DNA of 64,000 nucleotides. It comes from Candidatus Puniceispirillum sp. (GTDB lineage: Bacteria; Pseudomonadota; Alphaproteobacteria; Puniceispirillales; Puniceispirillaceae). Location: contig JAOEVD010000007.1 of the NCBI GenBank assembly GCA_028383305.1, positions 35,538-99,537 on the forward strand, written 5' to 3'. Positions 1-10,633 of the stretch are shown here, one piece after another (the first letter of the stretch is position 1; every line of letters starts with the position of its first letter). Made by a program: the position numbers and the translations under genes. The notes below the pieces were generated by a model. That model made no database searches. It saw nothing but the letters and a program-made list of their open reading frames with translations, and had not been told where the DNA came from.

Positions 1-464
1 CTGAACGGGTCAAACAGCAGCATCAATGCGACGATCTCGTCCAGCTAATGGATATCGCGCCAACCATTCTCCAATTTGCCGGTATTGACCCACCAAGCAA
101 TTGGGAAGCGCTGGCGATGAATAAAATGCTGACTTCTAGCTGTTGGGATGAGCAGGATCCAAACAAAAAATTGCGTGACCATGTTTATGCCGAGCTTGGC
201 CGTGATCATATCCAGTCGGGGGCTGAACATGTCATCATGCGGCGGGACAATCGTTGGAAATATGTGATTTATCCTGGTACACAGGATGGCGAATTATACG
301 ATCTTAATAATGACCGGAATGAAACCCAGAATCTTTGGCATGACCCGCAATTTCTTGAGCAAAGAAAAGACGCCATGATTGAGATCTTAGCTTGGTCTAG
401 TCTTGGGAATTTCCGGGGAAACCGGCCACAGCCAAAAAACCCCCAAACACCAATGAAAATCTAA
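1..464 (+). CDS. Sulfatase C-terminal part (5' end outside window)
   Basis: Frame is open from base 3 (ERVKQQHQCDDLVQLMDIAPTILQFAGI) and continues through ORF 48..464; sulfatase C-terminal pattern DIAPTILQFAGI and ELYDLNNDRNETQNL. Confidence 0.8.
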   Translation, partial: ERVKQQHQCDDLVQLMDIAPTILQFAGIDPPSNWEALAMNKMLTSSCWDEQDPNKKLRDHVYAELGRDHIQSGAEHVIMRRDNRWKYVIYPGTQDGELYDLNNDRNETQNLWHDPQFLEQRKDAMIEILAWSSLGNFRGNRPQPKNPQTPMKI

Positions 465-505
465 CCACTAAAAAATATAACGAATGATAACCGAGGAGTT
501 TTAGC

Positions 506-2062
506 GTGACAGGTAAACCAAATATTCTGGTCGTTCAGGCTGATCAATTAACCGCGCTATGTCTCGCCACCTATGGCAAGCCGCTGGCCCTAACGCCACA
601 AATCGACAAGATTGCGGAGGAGGGAACCATATTTGTCAACACCTATTGCAACAGCCCTGTTTGTGGACCCTCGCGGGCTGGCATGATGACCGGCCGCCTG
701 CCGTCAGATGTTGGCGTATTTGACAATGCTGGAGAATTTCTGTCATCCGAGCCAACCTTCGCCCATTATTTGCGAGCGCTTGGCTACCAGACAACATTAT
801 GTGGCAAGATGCATTTTGTCGGCCCAGACCAGCTGCATGGCTTTGAGCGTCGCCTAACAACAGACATTTATCCATCAGATTACGGATGGACAGCCGATTG
901 GTCACAAATTGACGAGGAATATTCGCCGTCTCGCATGAGCCTTCACAGTATCGTTGAAGCAGGATTATGTGATCGCAGCTTGCAGATCGATTATGATGAG
1001 CATGTTTTCAACACCGCGAGACAGGAACTTTTTGATCTGGCGCGCGCTGCCGACGAACGGCCGTTTTTGCTGCATGTGTCATTCACCCATCCGCACAACC
1101 CGTTTGTGACAACCAAGGAATTCTGGGACCTTTATGATCACGATAAAATAAGCATGCCTGAGGTGGGCTATATTCCCTATCAGGATCGCGACCCTTGGGC
1201 CCAACGCTATTATATGACCATCCGGCAGGATGAGTTTGACATTACCGACAAGCAGCTTCGAAACGCCCGCCATGCCTATTTTGCTATGACCAGCTATTTT
1301 GACACTCTTGTTGGTGATCTGGTGGCTGTTCTGAAAAAAACTGGCACTTTAGACAATACTTATGTTTTTGTTATTTCAGACCATGGCGACATGATTGGCG
1401 AACGCGGCATGTGGTTTAAATTCAATCCATTTGAAGGATCGGTTCGTGTGCCGATGATTGGCATGGGGCCGCGAATTCCCGCCGGTCATAGTGAAACGGC
1501 CCTAACCACCTTGGTCGATCTTTTGCCAACATTCGTTGACATCGCCAGTGACGGTAAATTTAATAGTTATGCTAGCGCCATAGACGGGCGCAGCTTGCTT
1601 GATCTGCCCGCCGCAGACTCAAACGATAATATCATCTTTTTTGAATATTGCGGCGAAGGGGTTCATGCACCGGCGCTAATGTGCCGCAACAAGAATATCA
1701 AATACATCAGTTGCGGCGATGACCCAGAATTGATGTTTGACCTCGACACCGACCCAAACGAACAACACAATCTTGCCACCGATCCGGCGCATGCCGAAAC
1801 CTTGGCGACAATGCGCGCCCACATTGCCAATCGCTGGAATGAACCGGATCTTGCCAAGCGCGTTGTGACGTCGCAAAAAAACCGGCTTTTTGTGCAAAGT
1901 GCGATGAAGCAAGGAATTTTTCCGTCTTGGGATTATACGCCACCATTTGACGCATCACGAGCTTATGTTCGCGGCGCTATTGATCCCAATACAACCGCAA
2001 CCAAAGCTCGTAAACGTTTCCCATTTGTACCCACAACCCCGCCGCAAAACCCACGACGTTGA
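506..2062 (+). CDS. Sulfatase (choline-sulfatase-like, alkaline phosphatase superfamily)
   Basis: GTG start; NILVVQADQLTALCLATYG, formylglycine-type motif VCGPSRAG, SDHGDMIGERGMW. Confidence 0.88.
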   Translation: MTGKPNILVVQADQLTALCLATYGKPLALTPQIDKIAEEGTIFVNTYCNSPVCGPSRAGMMTGRLPSDVGVFDNAGEFLSSEPTFAHYLRALGYQTTLCGKMHFVGPDQLHGFERRLTTDIYPSDYGWTADWSQIDEEYSPSRMSLHSIVEAGLCDRSLQIDYDEHVFNTARQELFDLARAADERPFLLHVSFTHPHNPFVTTKEFWDLYDHDKISMPEVGYIPYQDRDPWAQRYYMTIRQDEFDITDKQLRNARHAYFAMTSYFDTLVGDLVAVLKKTGTLDNTYVFVISDHGDMIGERGMWFKFNPFEGSVRVPMIGMGPRIPAGHSETALTTLVDLLPTFVDIASDGKFNSYASAIDGRSLLDLPAADSNDNIIFFEYCGEGVHAPALMCRNKNIKYISCGDDPELMFDLDTDPNEQHNLATDPAHAETLATMRAHIANRWNEPDLAKRVVTSQKNRLFVQSAMKQGIFPSWDYTPPFDASRAYVRGAIDPNTTATKARKRFPFVPTTPPQNPRR

Positions 2063-2082
2063 GGTGGGCATATCTAAGAAAA

Positions 2083-2844
2083 TTAAACCGGCGCCTCGCG
2101 TTCAAAAACAAGGCGATTAGCATCAGACTGATCAGGTTGATAGCGATAGCCACCAGCGCGAAATTCCTTCAGGTCATCTTTGGCTTTCAATCTATTTTGA
2201 ACTAGAAAACGTGCCATCGCACCGCGCGCTTTTTTCGCATAAAAGCTGACAATTTTGGCTTTGCCATTTTTATTTTCCAAAAAGATCGGTGTCACAACGG
2301 GCAAAGCAAGGCTGGCAAGATCGACGGCGCCAAAATATTCTTTTGACGCGCAATTCAGCAATAGATCAGAACCGGTGGCGGCCGCTTGGGCGTTGAGCGC
2401 CTCGGCAATTTTTGTTCCCCAATAGTGATAAAGCGATTTGCCACGCTTTGTGGCGAGCCGGCTTCCCATTTCCAGACGATACGGCTCGATCGCATCAAGT
2501 GGCCGCAACACCCCATAGAGACCCGACAGCACACGCAAATGATTTTGCGCCCACGCCATTTCATCTGGTTCAAGGCTTGCCGCCTCCAGCCCCAAATAAG
2601 TATCACCAGCAAAAGCAAGCGCCGCTGGTTTTTTATCCTGCGACCCGAAATGGGCAAATCGGTCGGCATTCAGCTTCGCCAAACTTTCACTAATCCCCAT
2701 CAGGGATTGAAGCTTATCAAGACTGATATTTTGCATGACATTGGCTAGCTCATTGGCCTCGTCGCCAAAGATAGGCTGGGTTGGCACGATATCTTCGGAT
2801 GGTTGCATGTTCAATTTTTTGGCAGGCGAGATTACAACCAGCAT
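2083..2844 (-). CDS. yaaA: Peroxide stress protein YaaA family (DUF328)
   Basis: MLVVISPAKKLNMQP N-terminus, LSGLYGVLRPLD, YRLEMGSRL. Confidence 0.9.
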   Translation of the reverse strand: MLVVISPAKKLNMQPSEDIVPTQPIFGDEANELANVMQNISLDKLQSLMGISESLAKLNADRFAHFGSQDKKPAALAFAGDTYLGLEAASLEPDEMAWAQNHLRVLSGLYGVLRPLDAIEPYRLEMGSRLATKRGKSLYHYWGTKIAEALNAQAAATGSDLLLNCASKEYFGAVDLASLALPVVTPIFLENKNGKAKIVSFYAKKARGAMARFLVQNRLKAKDDLKEFRAGGYRYQPDQSDANRLVFEREAPV

Positions 2845-3019
2845 AGATATGTTCCTTCATCCCAGGGATAATTTAAAAAACTTTAATGAACATTCAGCGC
2901 GGATGAGCTTTATATCCAGTGTCATGATATGAAATTAGTGCCAGAAATTCCAGAGCGATCTTTGACGCATGTTCCCGCACCAATAATCCAAGCAGCATTC
3001 CACAGCACTTTCCATTACA

Positions 3020-4876
3020 TTAGGTAAGGCTTTTCAATTTCTGTTCAACCTCTTGAAAGGCTTGCTGGCGGTTCCACATTTTATGATAAAGACCATTTTG
3101 TGCCAACAAATTCTGATGCGTACCGCGCTCGGCAATCTGCCCCTCGTCCAAAACAATAATTTCATCCGCCGTTACGATTGTTGACAGGCGATGCGCAATG
3201 ATGACGGCGGTTCGATCTTTTAGAACGAGGTCCAATGCTTGATTGATATCCTGTTCGGTTTTTGTATCAAGCGATGATGTGGCCTCGTCCAAAATCAGAA
3301 TTGGTGGGGCTTTTAAAATCGCCCTTGCAATGGCAACACGCTGTTTTTCACCGCCAGATAGTTTCAACCCGCGTTCGCCAACTTCGGTTTTAAGCCCGCT
3401 TGGCAGCGACTGGATAAAGCCATCAATCTTGGCACCCACTGCCGCGCTCCAGACCGCTTCCTTGCCAGAATCCAAATGCCCATAGTGAATATTATAGCCA
3501 ATCGTGTCATTGAACAGAACGGTGTCTTGCGGCACCACGCCAATGGCGGCGCGGAGGCTTGTTGCCTTGACCGACCGGATATCCTGCCCATCAATGAAAA
3601 TACTGCCGGTGGTGACATCATAAAACCGGCATAGCAATCGCGAAATGGTCGATTTGCCAGCCCCCGATTGCCCGACAATAGCAACGGTTTTTCCGGGTGG
3701 CACATCAAAGCTGATGCCACGCAAAATTGGCCGGTCATCCGCATAATGAAAATGCACATTATCAAAACGAATCGCCCCTGACGGCACGGTTAAATCACGC
3801 GCATTCGGCAAATCAGTAATCTCGGCAGGTGTTTCCAACAAACCAAACAGAACTTCAATATCGGTGAGGGATTGCCGAATTTCACGATAGACGCCGCCAA
3901 TAAAGGCAAGTGGCTGCGACAGCTGGATCAAAAACAGATGAATCAGAACAAAATCACCAATCGTCTGTTCACCGCGAACGACCGCATTTGCCGACAATAT
4001 CATTGAGGCCATCATGCCAAGCGAGAAAATGGTAGCTTGGCCAAAATTCAGCCAGCCAAGCGAGGTTGATGTTTTGACTCCGGCCTTTTCATATTGTGCA
4101 ATAGCATGATCAAACCGCGCCAATTCGATGTTTTCATTGGTGAAATATTTGACCGTTTCATAATTCAGCAGCGAATCAACCGCGCGCGTATTCGCCTCAG
4201 TATCAGATCGGTTCATTTCACGGCGAATAATGGCTCGCCAATTGCTGGTTTTCACCGTGAAGACGCTATAGCTAATGACGGTAATCGCAATCACCAAAAC
4301 ATAGGCCGCGCCAAAATTATAAAAGAAAATCCCCGCATAAAGGGCAAATTCAAAAATCACCGGCAAGGTTGATAACACCGTATAGCGAACAACGCTTTCA
4401 ATGCCCTTGGTACCGCGTTCGATCACGCGTGAAAGGCCACCGGTTCGCCGCTGCAAATGAAAACGCAATGACAATTGATGCATATGGCTAAAGGCACGAA
4501 GCGCAAGCTGACGAACAGCATGCTGGCTGACACGAGCAAATAACGCATCGCGAAGCTGGTTAAAGGCAATGCTTAGAATGCGCGCCGCAACAAAACCCAG
4601 AATGAGCATCAGGGGGGTTAGCAAAAATAACGGTAAAAGAGGTAAATCAAGCGCATTCCCAGCAAGGCTGTCAGTGACATATTTGAAAAAGAACGGCACC
4701 GTGGCTGTCACCAATTTGGCAGCAATCAGCAGCAGCACCGCAACAAACACCAGACGCTTTAGGCTTGGCCGGTCATGCGGCCAAATATAGGGCCATAGCT
4801 TTACAACAGTCCCAATGACCGGTTTTTCGCCCATCTGACTTTGGGGAGATGTTGTTTCGGGTTTGCGATTCATCAA
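3020..4876 (-). CDS. ABC transporter, fused ATPase/permease of the Atm1/ABCB7 type
   Basis: Walker A VGQSGAGKSTISRLL, signature LSGGEKQRVAIARA, Walker B ILILDEATSSLD; N-terminal TM domain resembling Atm1. Confidence 0.88.
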   Translation of the reverse strand: MMNRKPETTSPQSQMGEKPVIGTVVKLWPYIWPHDRPSLKRLVFVAVLLLIAAKLVTATVPFFFKYVTDSLAGNALDLPLLPLFLLTPLMLILGFVAARILSIAFNQLRDALFARVSQHAVRQLALRAFSHMHQLSLRFHLQRRTGGLSRVIERGTKGIESVVRYTVLSTLPVIFEFALYAGIFFYNFGAAYVLVIAITVISYSVFTVKTSNWRAIIRREMNRSDTEANTRAVDSLLNYETVKYFTNENIELARFDHAIAQYEKAGVKTSTSLGWLNFGQATIFSLGMMASMILSANAVVRGEQTIGDFVLIHLFLIQLSQPLAFIGGVYREIRQSLTDIEVLFGLLETPAEITDLPNARDLTVPSGAIRFDNVHFHYADDRPILRGISFDVPPGKTVAIVGQSGAGKSTISRLLCRFYDVTTGSIFIDGQDIRSVKATSLRAAIGVVPQDTVLFNDTIGYNIHYGHLDSGKEAVWSAAVGAKIDGFIQSLPSGLKTEVGERGLKLSGGEKQRVAIARAILKAPPILILDEATSSLDTKTEQDINQALDLVLKDRTAVIIAHRLSTIVTADEIIVLDEGQIAERGTHQNLLAQNGLYHKMWNRQQAFQEVEQKLKSLT

Positions 4877-5018
4877 AATATTTCACATACAAGTTTCAAA
4901 AAAGGGTGATATCCACCAAAGCGAAACCATGTCTATAGCCTAGCATAGCAATGGATCGCGCAATAACGCCAAACGCCAAACAAATCAAAACAACCAATGC
5001 TGACTAGTGTCTCGTTGT

Positions 5019-6221
5019 TTATTCCGGCTGGCGGCGGATGATTGTCATCTGATGTCGTGCTGAATAAAGCAACAGCAAACCAATGACAAGTGCCGGTAAG
5101 GCACAAATGAAAAAGCCAAGCTTATAGCTTTCGGTTACACCAAGCACCAATGAATAGAGTAATGGCAGAACAAGGCCACCACATTGCCCAAAGGATAACA
5201 CCCCGCCCGTGACCGCGCCCCGCATCGAAACTGGCGCAAGCCGTGCCGCTTCGGCAAGCGTCACCCCATGCCATGAAAACACCGAAGCGCTGACAGCAAT
5301 GGCCACAAGCGTCACTTGCCAATCTGCCCAGATTGGGCTGAATAAAGCGACACAGGAAACAGCAAAAAACATCAAAATCGCCAAAAAGCCAAGCATCGCT
5401 CGCGGCGAAATATAGCGGCTGCTTAACCACCCCCAGAAAATCCGGCCCGGTATGGCAACAGCGGTTGCAATCGAAAAGATCGTTCCAGCCACAATCAGGC
5501 TAAAGCCAATTTCGGTCAGGTAAATCACAAAATAAGCGATAAAGGTCGTTTGCAACCCGACAAAGGCAAAAGAGCCAAATGCAAGCCCTCTTAATTCGGG
5601 TTTGCCAATCACAAAACCGATGGTTTCACGGAAATCTGATAAGTGAAATTGCCGCGTCACATCTTTATCACTATCAAATTCATGCCGCATAAATTCCAGC
5701 ATCAAAGGGAAAAGCAAACAGCCAAACCCAATCACCACCAATGCGTGACGCCAGCCGTAAAGCTCGGTCAATAGCGGGCCAATCAATCCGGCGATCAACA
5801 AGGCAACCGGCACTGCTGTTTGCTTTGCCGAAAAAACCAGCGGCGCATATTTGCCGGGGGCATACCGGCTTAGAAGATGTGAGCTTGCCGGTGTCGAAGC
5901 AGCCGATGCGCCAATGGCAATTGCCGATAAAACCATCAAAGCGATGATTCCGGGCGCCGCTAAAATCAACCCAATACCGGTTAGTAAAAGTGTTAGCTGA
6001 CTCACCCGAAGCGCGCCATAGCGTACAATGATGCTTCCACAACCCGCCTGCACCAAAAGTGAAACCGCAGCGATCATGCCAACATAAACACCAAGCCATG
6101 ACGCCTCGATATGCAGCTCAGAAATGATCGCAGGGGCGAGCACTGAGGGCAAAACCTTACCCAAGGTGACAAAGGTTTGCTGAACAAACATTGAGCCAAG
6201 TGCCAAAAAAAGCCATTTCAT
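5019..6221 (-). CDS. MFS transporter
   Basis: 400 aa multi-TM protein with MFS-type loops (GYRxGxLRV-like, APGKYAPLVFSAKQTA). Confidence 0.8.
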   Translation of the reverse strand: MKWLFLALGSMFVQQTFVTLGKVLPSVLAPAIISELHIEASWLGVYVGMIAAVSLLVQAGCGSIIVRYGALRVSQLTLLLTGIGLILAAPGIIALMVLSAIAIGASAASTPASSHLLSRYAPGKYAPLVFSAKQTAVPVALLIAGLIGPLLTELYGWRHALVVIGFGCLLFPLMLEFMRHEFDSDKDVTRQFHLSDFRETIGFVIGKPELRGLAFGSFAFVGLQTTFIAYFVIYLTEIGFSLIVAGTIFSIATAVAIPGRIFWGWLSSRYISPRAMLGFLAILMFFAVSCVALFSPIWADWQVTLVAIAVSASVFSWHGVTLAEAARLAPVSMRGAVTGGVLSFGQCGGLVLPLLYSLVLGVTESYKLGFFICALPALVIGLLLLYSARHQMTIIRRQPE

Positions 6222-6526
6222 TGGGATCAGACCTTATTGGCTTGGAACGATAGGATGCGTAAAAACATAAACTTAACCTTGACGAAATATGCCCGCCTAA
6301 TGATCAAAGGACATTTCAAGACATATCAAAGGCCGTGCGGGCCAGAACAATTATTTTATTAATAGAAATAAACGATTAAGACGGCACCTTGATCCAAATA
6401 TTGTGAGCTTTTTGAAACAAAATTGCAAATGTAACATCCCAAAAAAATTGGCAAAGGTTTTGCCAATAACACTGGAAATGGGGCGATCGGCGTAATGCAA
6501 TGTTGGCCAAATTTGCTTGCTCACAG

Positions 6527-8320
6527 TTATTGGCCCAACGCTATACCTTCGCGTCTGGGATCGGCACCCCCAGCAAGACCATCTTTTGTGATTGAAATTG
6601 CATGGAGACCAGAATTTAAAGCACGCAATTTGACCTTGTAACCAAGTGCCTCCATAGGCTCTACCATGTTTTCGAGCGAAGTCCCCTTTTCAAGGTCAAA
6701 GGTTCCAAAACGATTAATCGCATGAGGTGTAGATACGGCAGCTTGTACATTCATACCCCAATCGATATGCGAGACGATCGCTTCTGCCACATACCCAATT
6801 ATTCGAGACCCACCCGGCGAACCAATAACTAAAGTTGGCAAACCATCTTTAAGTACAATTGTTGGAGACATCGAAGATCGGGGGCGCTTTCCTGGCTCAA
6901 CTCGATTAGCAATGGGCAGCCCGTTGATGTGGGAACTAAAGGAGAAGTCAGTTAACTCATTGTTCAGCAAAAATCCATTGGTCATCAAACGGGACCCAAA
7001 TCCATTTTCAATTGTAGTAGTCATCGACAACGCATTTCCATAGCTGTCTACAATTGAGATATGCGAAGTTGAAGGCAATTCCAAACTCACATCATCTGCC
7101 CACAGGGATGCATGCGAATATTCAGGATTACCAGGTACGACTTCAGTCAGAGCAGTTGAGGCAGTGAGTAGCTTCGCACGTTCAGATAAATAATCATCTG
7201 AGACAAGTCCTTTAGTGGGCACAGCCACAAAATCGCTGTCGGCCATATAGCGCCCGCGATCAGCAAAAGCTAGACGCGAAGCATCACCCACAAGCCTCAT
7301 AGTGTGCGGATTGCCCCGAGAGCCTACTGGAAACTGGTCTAATAAACCTAAAATTTGACCGACAGTTAGAGCTCCAGACGATGGTGGTCCCATACCGCAG
7401 ACTTGATGTCCCCGAAATGGGACACAAATAGCAGGACGTTCTCTCACCTCGTAAATATCCAGATCCGTGAGGGTAATCACACCTGGATTACTTTTTGCAC
7501 CTCGAACAGTATCCACAATCGCTCTGGCGATATCACCTGAATAGATCACCCGAGCGCCCTCATCGGCCATTCTGCGCATGACATCGGCATATTCCAAATT
7601 GGTCAGCCTACTTCCTTCCACCAGAGGTTTGCCGCCCTGAAAAAAATAAGCTTCTGTATCAGGGAACTGCCTCAATCGATCAGCGTCTGCGGCCACCAAA
7701 GCGGCAAGTCTTGGAGAAACCGAGAAGCCGCTCTCCGCCAGATCAATAGCCTCTAAAAATAAATCGCTCCACGCCTTTTGCCCCCACCTTTTATGTGCAG
7801 CTTCCATCAAGGCGGGCGTGCCTGGCACTCCAACTGAGCGACCACCAACTACCGCATCCCAAAATTTTAGTCGCTCGCCATTTGCATTTTGAAACAGTCG
7901 CGGTGTGGCAGCCATGGGTGCGGTTTCACGTCCATCTAATGTTGTTAGTTTCCCAGTGGTAGCGTCAAACCATACGAGGAAAGCCCCACCACCAATACCA
8001 GAGCTCTGTGGCTCAACCAAACCGAGGACTGCCTGCACAGCCACCATTGCATCAGCAGCTGTACCACCCTCTTTTAGAACGCGAGCACCTGCAGCTGCAG
8101 CGTGAGGACTAGCTACAGCAACCATCCAATCTTTTGCTAAAATCGGTTCGCCCCGGGCCTTCGCTGCAAGCGAAGCTGCCACCTCTGGCGAGAGAAATTC
8201 AAACTTTGTTGCTAAGGCTGTTTTTGCTTCAGGCAACACTTCATCTGAGACCTGCTGCGCTTGCACAGAGACCGAAAAAAGTGTTATGGCCGCAACTATT
8301 GCTGAATTAAAAAAAATCAC
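6527..8320 (-). CDS. ggt: Gamma-glutamyltransferase (Ntn hydrolase)
   Basis: Signal peptide; SGIGGGAFLVWFD, TTTIENGFGSRLM, RPRSSMSPTIVLKDG, GSPGGSRII. Confidence 0.9.
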   Translation of the reverse strand: MIFFNSAIVAAITLFSVSVQAQQVSDEVLPEAKTALATKFEFLSPEVAASLAAKARGEPILAKDWMVAVASPHAAAAGARVLKEGGTAADAMVAVQAVLGLVEPQSSGIGGGAFLVWFDATTGKLTTLDGRETAPMAATPRLFQNANGERLKFWDAVVGGRSVGVPGTPALMEAAHKRWGQKAWSDLFLEAIDLAESGFSVSPRLAALVAADADRLRQFPDTEAYFFQGGKPLVEGSRLTNLEYADVMRRMADEGARVIYSGDIARAIVDTVRGAKSNPGVITLTDLDIYEVRERPAICVPFRGHQVCGMGPPSSGALTVGQILGLLDQFPVGSRGNPHTMRLVGDASRLAFADRGRYMADSDFVAVPTKGLVSDDYLSERAKLLTASTALTEVVPGNPEYSHASLWADDVSLELPSTSHISIVDSYGNALSMTTTIENGFGSRLMTNGFLLNNELTDFSFSSHINGLPIANRVEPGKRPRSSMSPTIVLKDGLPTLVIGSPGGSRIIGYVAEAIVSHIDWGMNVQAAVSTPHAINRFGTFDLEKGTSLENMVEPMEALGYKVKLRALNSGLHAISITKDGLAGGADPRREGIALGQ

Positions 8321-8526
8321 TAATCGCTGTCCACTCCAAGATTTGCAATTCAGGTCTTAAATAAGCACAACTCAAACATCAAAGGAACAGCGGGTAAAAA
8401 ATATTCCATGCTTATGGCAATTGCCACCAAGGAGCTGCATAGAGCAGCAGAGTAGCTGAAATGGGACGAAAAAACCTCTGAATTTTTCACACATACACGA
8501 TGATAATCTCGGCTTTTCGGTTATAC

Positions 8527-10035
8527 TTATACGTCAAAAAACTTGACTTTACCAAACCTAGATTTCAAAGAGGGCAAGACAATTAGCAAAACTGCGATCG
8601 CCAATAATACTGTTGTCATCGGCCTTTCCCAAACAAAAGAGACTCCATCATAAAGCTGTGAAGCCCGTGAAAAATTGTTTTCCAACATAGGCCCTAGAAT
8701 AAAACCAATTAGCAGTGGAGCCAGAGGAAACGAAGCAAGTCGTAATATTGTTGCCAGAACTCCTAGCCCGACAAGAAACAACAGCTCTGTTGGGTTGTTT
8801 TGTCCGATGTAGGCACCCATTAGGGTGAAAAATAAGATGAAAGGAATCAAAAATGTTCGAGGCACGGTCAGCACTTTTGCAATATACGGTATCAGAGGAA
8901 GGTTGAGGATCAGCAAAACCACGTTTCCTATATACATTGATATTATCACAGACCAAAAAATCTCTGGCTGATCCTGCATTAATCTCGGTCCTGGTGAGAC
9001 ATTGAGAGCAATCAGCGCGCCAAGCAATATCGCCGTTGTACCGGAGCCTGGTATTCCAAGTGTCAGGAGTGGAACAAATGATCCGGTGCAAGCTGCATTA
9101 TTGGCACTTTCTGGAGCCGCAAGGCCTTTTACTGAACCCTTACCAAAAAGATCCCGATCTGATGGCTTCGCAATGTTCCGTTCTACAGCATAGCCCAGGA
9201 AAGATGCGATAGTTGCACCGGCACCTGGCATGACGCCTATCAGAAACCCTTGAATGGATTGTCGAGCAATAACGGGTGCAATTTGCTTCGCTTCTTCCTT
9301 AGTTATTCTGAGGTCTTTGATCTTAGAGGAGCCCTCACCCGACTTGTCTGATCTAGACGGATCTAAAACCAAGAAAAGAGTCTCAGGGATAGCAAACATA
9401 GCCATTGCTAGAGTGATAAAACCAATACCCGACTGCAAATCCATCAGGCCCATCGTAAATCTTGGTAAGTTAAACTGTGCTCCCTCTCCAACAGTCGCCA
9501 ACATAAGACCCATAACAGTCATCAGTAGTGCCTTAGTAACTTGGCCAGAGCCTGCGAAAGCTGCAATCGCTGAGAGCCCCACGACCATCAATGCAAAATA
9601 TTCTGCTGAATGAAAGAGAAGTGCGACGCTTGCAAGAGCAGGGGCAAAGAATAGTAGCAGAATAGCACCAACTGTTCCCCCTACAAAAGACGCTATGGCG
9701 GCTACAGTGAGTGCTTTCCCCGCCTTGCCGGCGCGAGTAAGCGGGTAACCATCAAAACTCGTTGCAACTGTGGACGCAACCCCAGGTGCATTGATTAAAA
9801 TTGAAGAGGTTGAGCCACCAAAAATAGCGCCATAATAAACGCCAGCCAATAAGATCAGCGCAGCTGAGGGATCGCCAATAGAAATTGCAACTGGTATCAT
9901 TATCGCAATAATTGACATAGGTCCGAGGCCGGGCAGCATCCCTATGAAGGTTCCTATCAAACACCCTCCAACAACCATTAAAAAATTTTTGATCGACAAC
10001 ACTGTCTGCAGCCCAATAAGCAATCCTTCAACCAT
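8527..10035 (-). CDS. tctA: Tripartite tricarboxylate transporter permease, TctA family
   Basis: GTFIGMLPGLGPMSIIAIMIPVA, GVYYGAIFGGSTSSILIN, PESANNAACTGSFVPLLTLGIPGSGTTAILLGAL; start moved to MVEGLL from ORF start 10104. Confidence 0.9.
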   Translation of the reverse strand: MVEGLLIGLQTVLSIKNFLMVVGGCLIGTFIGMLPGLGPMSIIAIMIPVAISIGDPSAALILLAGVYYGAIFGGSTSSILINAPGVASTVATSFDGYPLTRAGKAGKALTVAAIASFVGGTVGAILLLFFAPALASVALLFHSAEYFALMVVGLSAIAAFAGSGQVTKALLMTVMGLMLATVGEGAQFNLPRFTMGLMDLQSGIGFITLAMAMFAIPETLFLVLDPSRSDKSGEGSSKIKDLRITKEEAKQIAPVIARQSIQGFLIGVMPGAGATIASFLGYAVERNIAKPSDRDLFGKGSVKGLAAPESANNAACTGSFVPLLTLGIPGSGTTAILLGALIALNVSPGPRLMQDQPEIFWSVIISMYIGNVVLLILNLPLIPYIAKVLTVPRTFLIPFILFFTLMGAYIGQNNPTELLFLVGLGVLATILRLASFPLAPLLIGFILGPMLENNFSRASQLYDGVSFVWERPMTTVLLAIAVLLIVLPSLKSRFGKVKFFDV

Positions 10036-10045
10036 TATTTGAACC

Positions 10046-10534
10046 TCATCGTGTAGAAAGCCAGGATGGCAATGGCGACATGTAAATCCCCAGTACATCA
10101 TCAACTAGATACCAGATTGAAAGACTAGAAATCAGGCAAATAATAGCCAGCAAAACGTATCTCTTCTCACCAAGAAGCAGACTGCTGGCAAACAGAAAAA
10201 TGAAAGTTGCGCCAATAAAACCCAAAGGGCGCAATACCAATGCGTAGACAACCATGCCAAATATTAGCGAAAAAGCATGAATGATTTTATAGGCCCGCCA
10301 ATTAGAAATATCTAAATCGTCACCAACTTGCTTTTCTGATTTTTCAATGTTTAAAAAAACTAACGCACAGGCAATTAAACCCATCACAGAAAGAATCTTA
10401 GGGAATGTAGAGGGCCAAACCGGATTTCTCTGAAGAATTGGTGGCAAAAGGTAATCCATTTCAAAGAATGCGGTGTAACTGTAAACAGCTAGAACCAACG
10501 CAAGAAACAAAGCTATGGCTTTTTCAATATTCAT
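10046..10534 (-). CDS. tctB: Tripartite tricarboxylate transporter small subunit, TctB family
   Basis: About 160 aa with four hydrophobic segments, between TctC and TctA genes; likely start MNIEKAIALF. Confidence 0.8.
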   Translation of the reverse strand: MNIEKAIALFLALVLAVYSYTAFFEMDYLLPPILQRNPVWPSTFPKILSVMGLIACALVFLNIEKSEKQVGDDLDISNWRAYKIIHAFSLIFGMVVYALVLRPLGFIGATFIFLFASSLLLGEKRYVLLAIICLISSLSIWYLVDDVLGIYMSPLPSWLSTR

Positions 10535-10553
10535 ACCGCCAGACCTTAATTTA

Positions 10554-10583
10554 AGCCCACCCAACCGATCGGCTGGGTGGGCT
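10554..10583 (-). promoter_or_regulatory. Intercistronic perfect hairpin between tctC and tctB
   Basis: AGCCCACCCA(10554-10563)-loop-TGGGTGGGCT(10574-10583), 10 bp perfect stem. Confidence 0.7.
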
Positions 10584-10633
10584 GTAAGTAAAGTGATACA
10601 AGTTTTTTCCCACATTCCTCGGAAGTCACGCTT

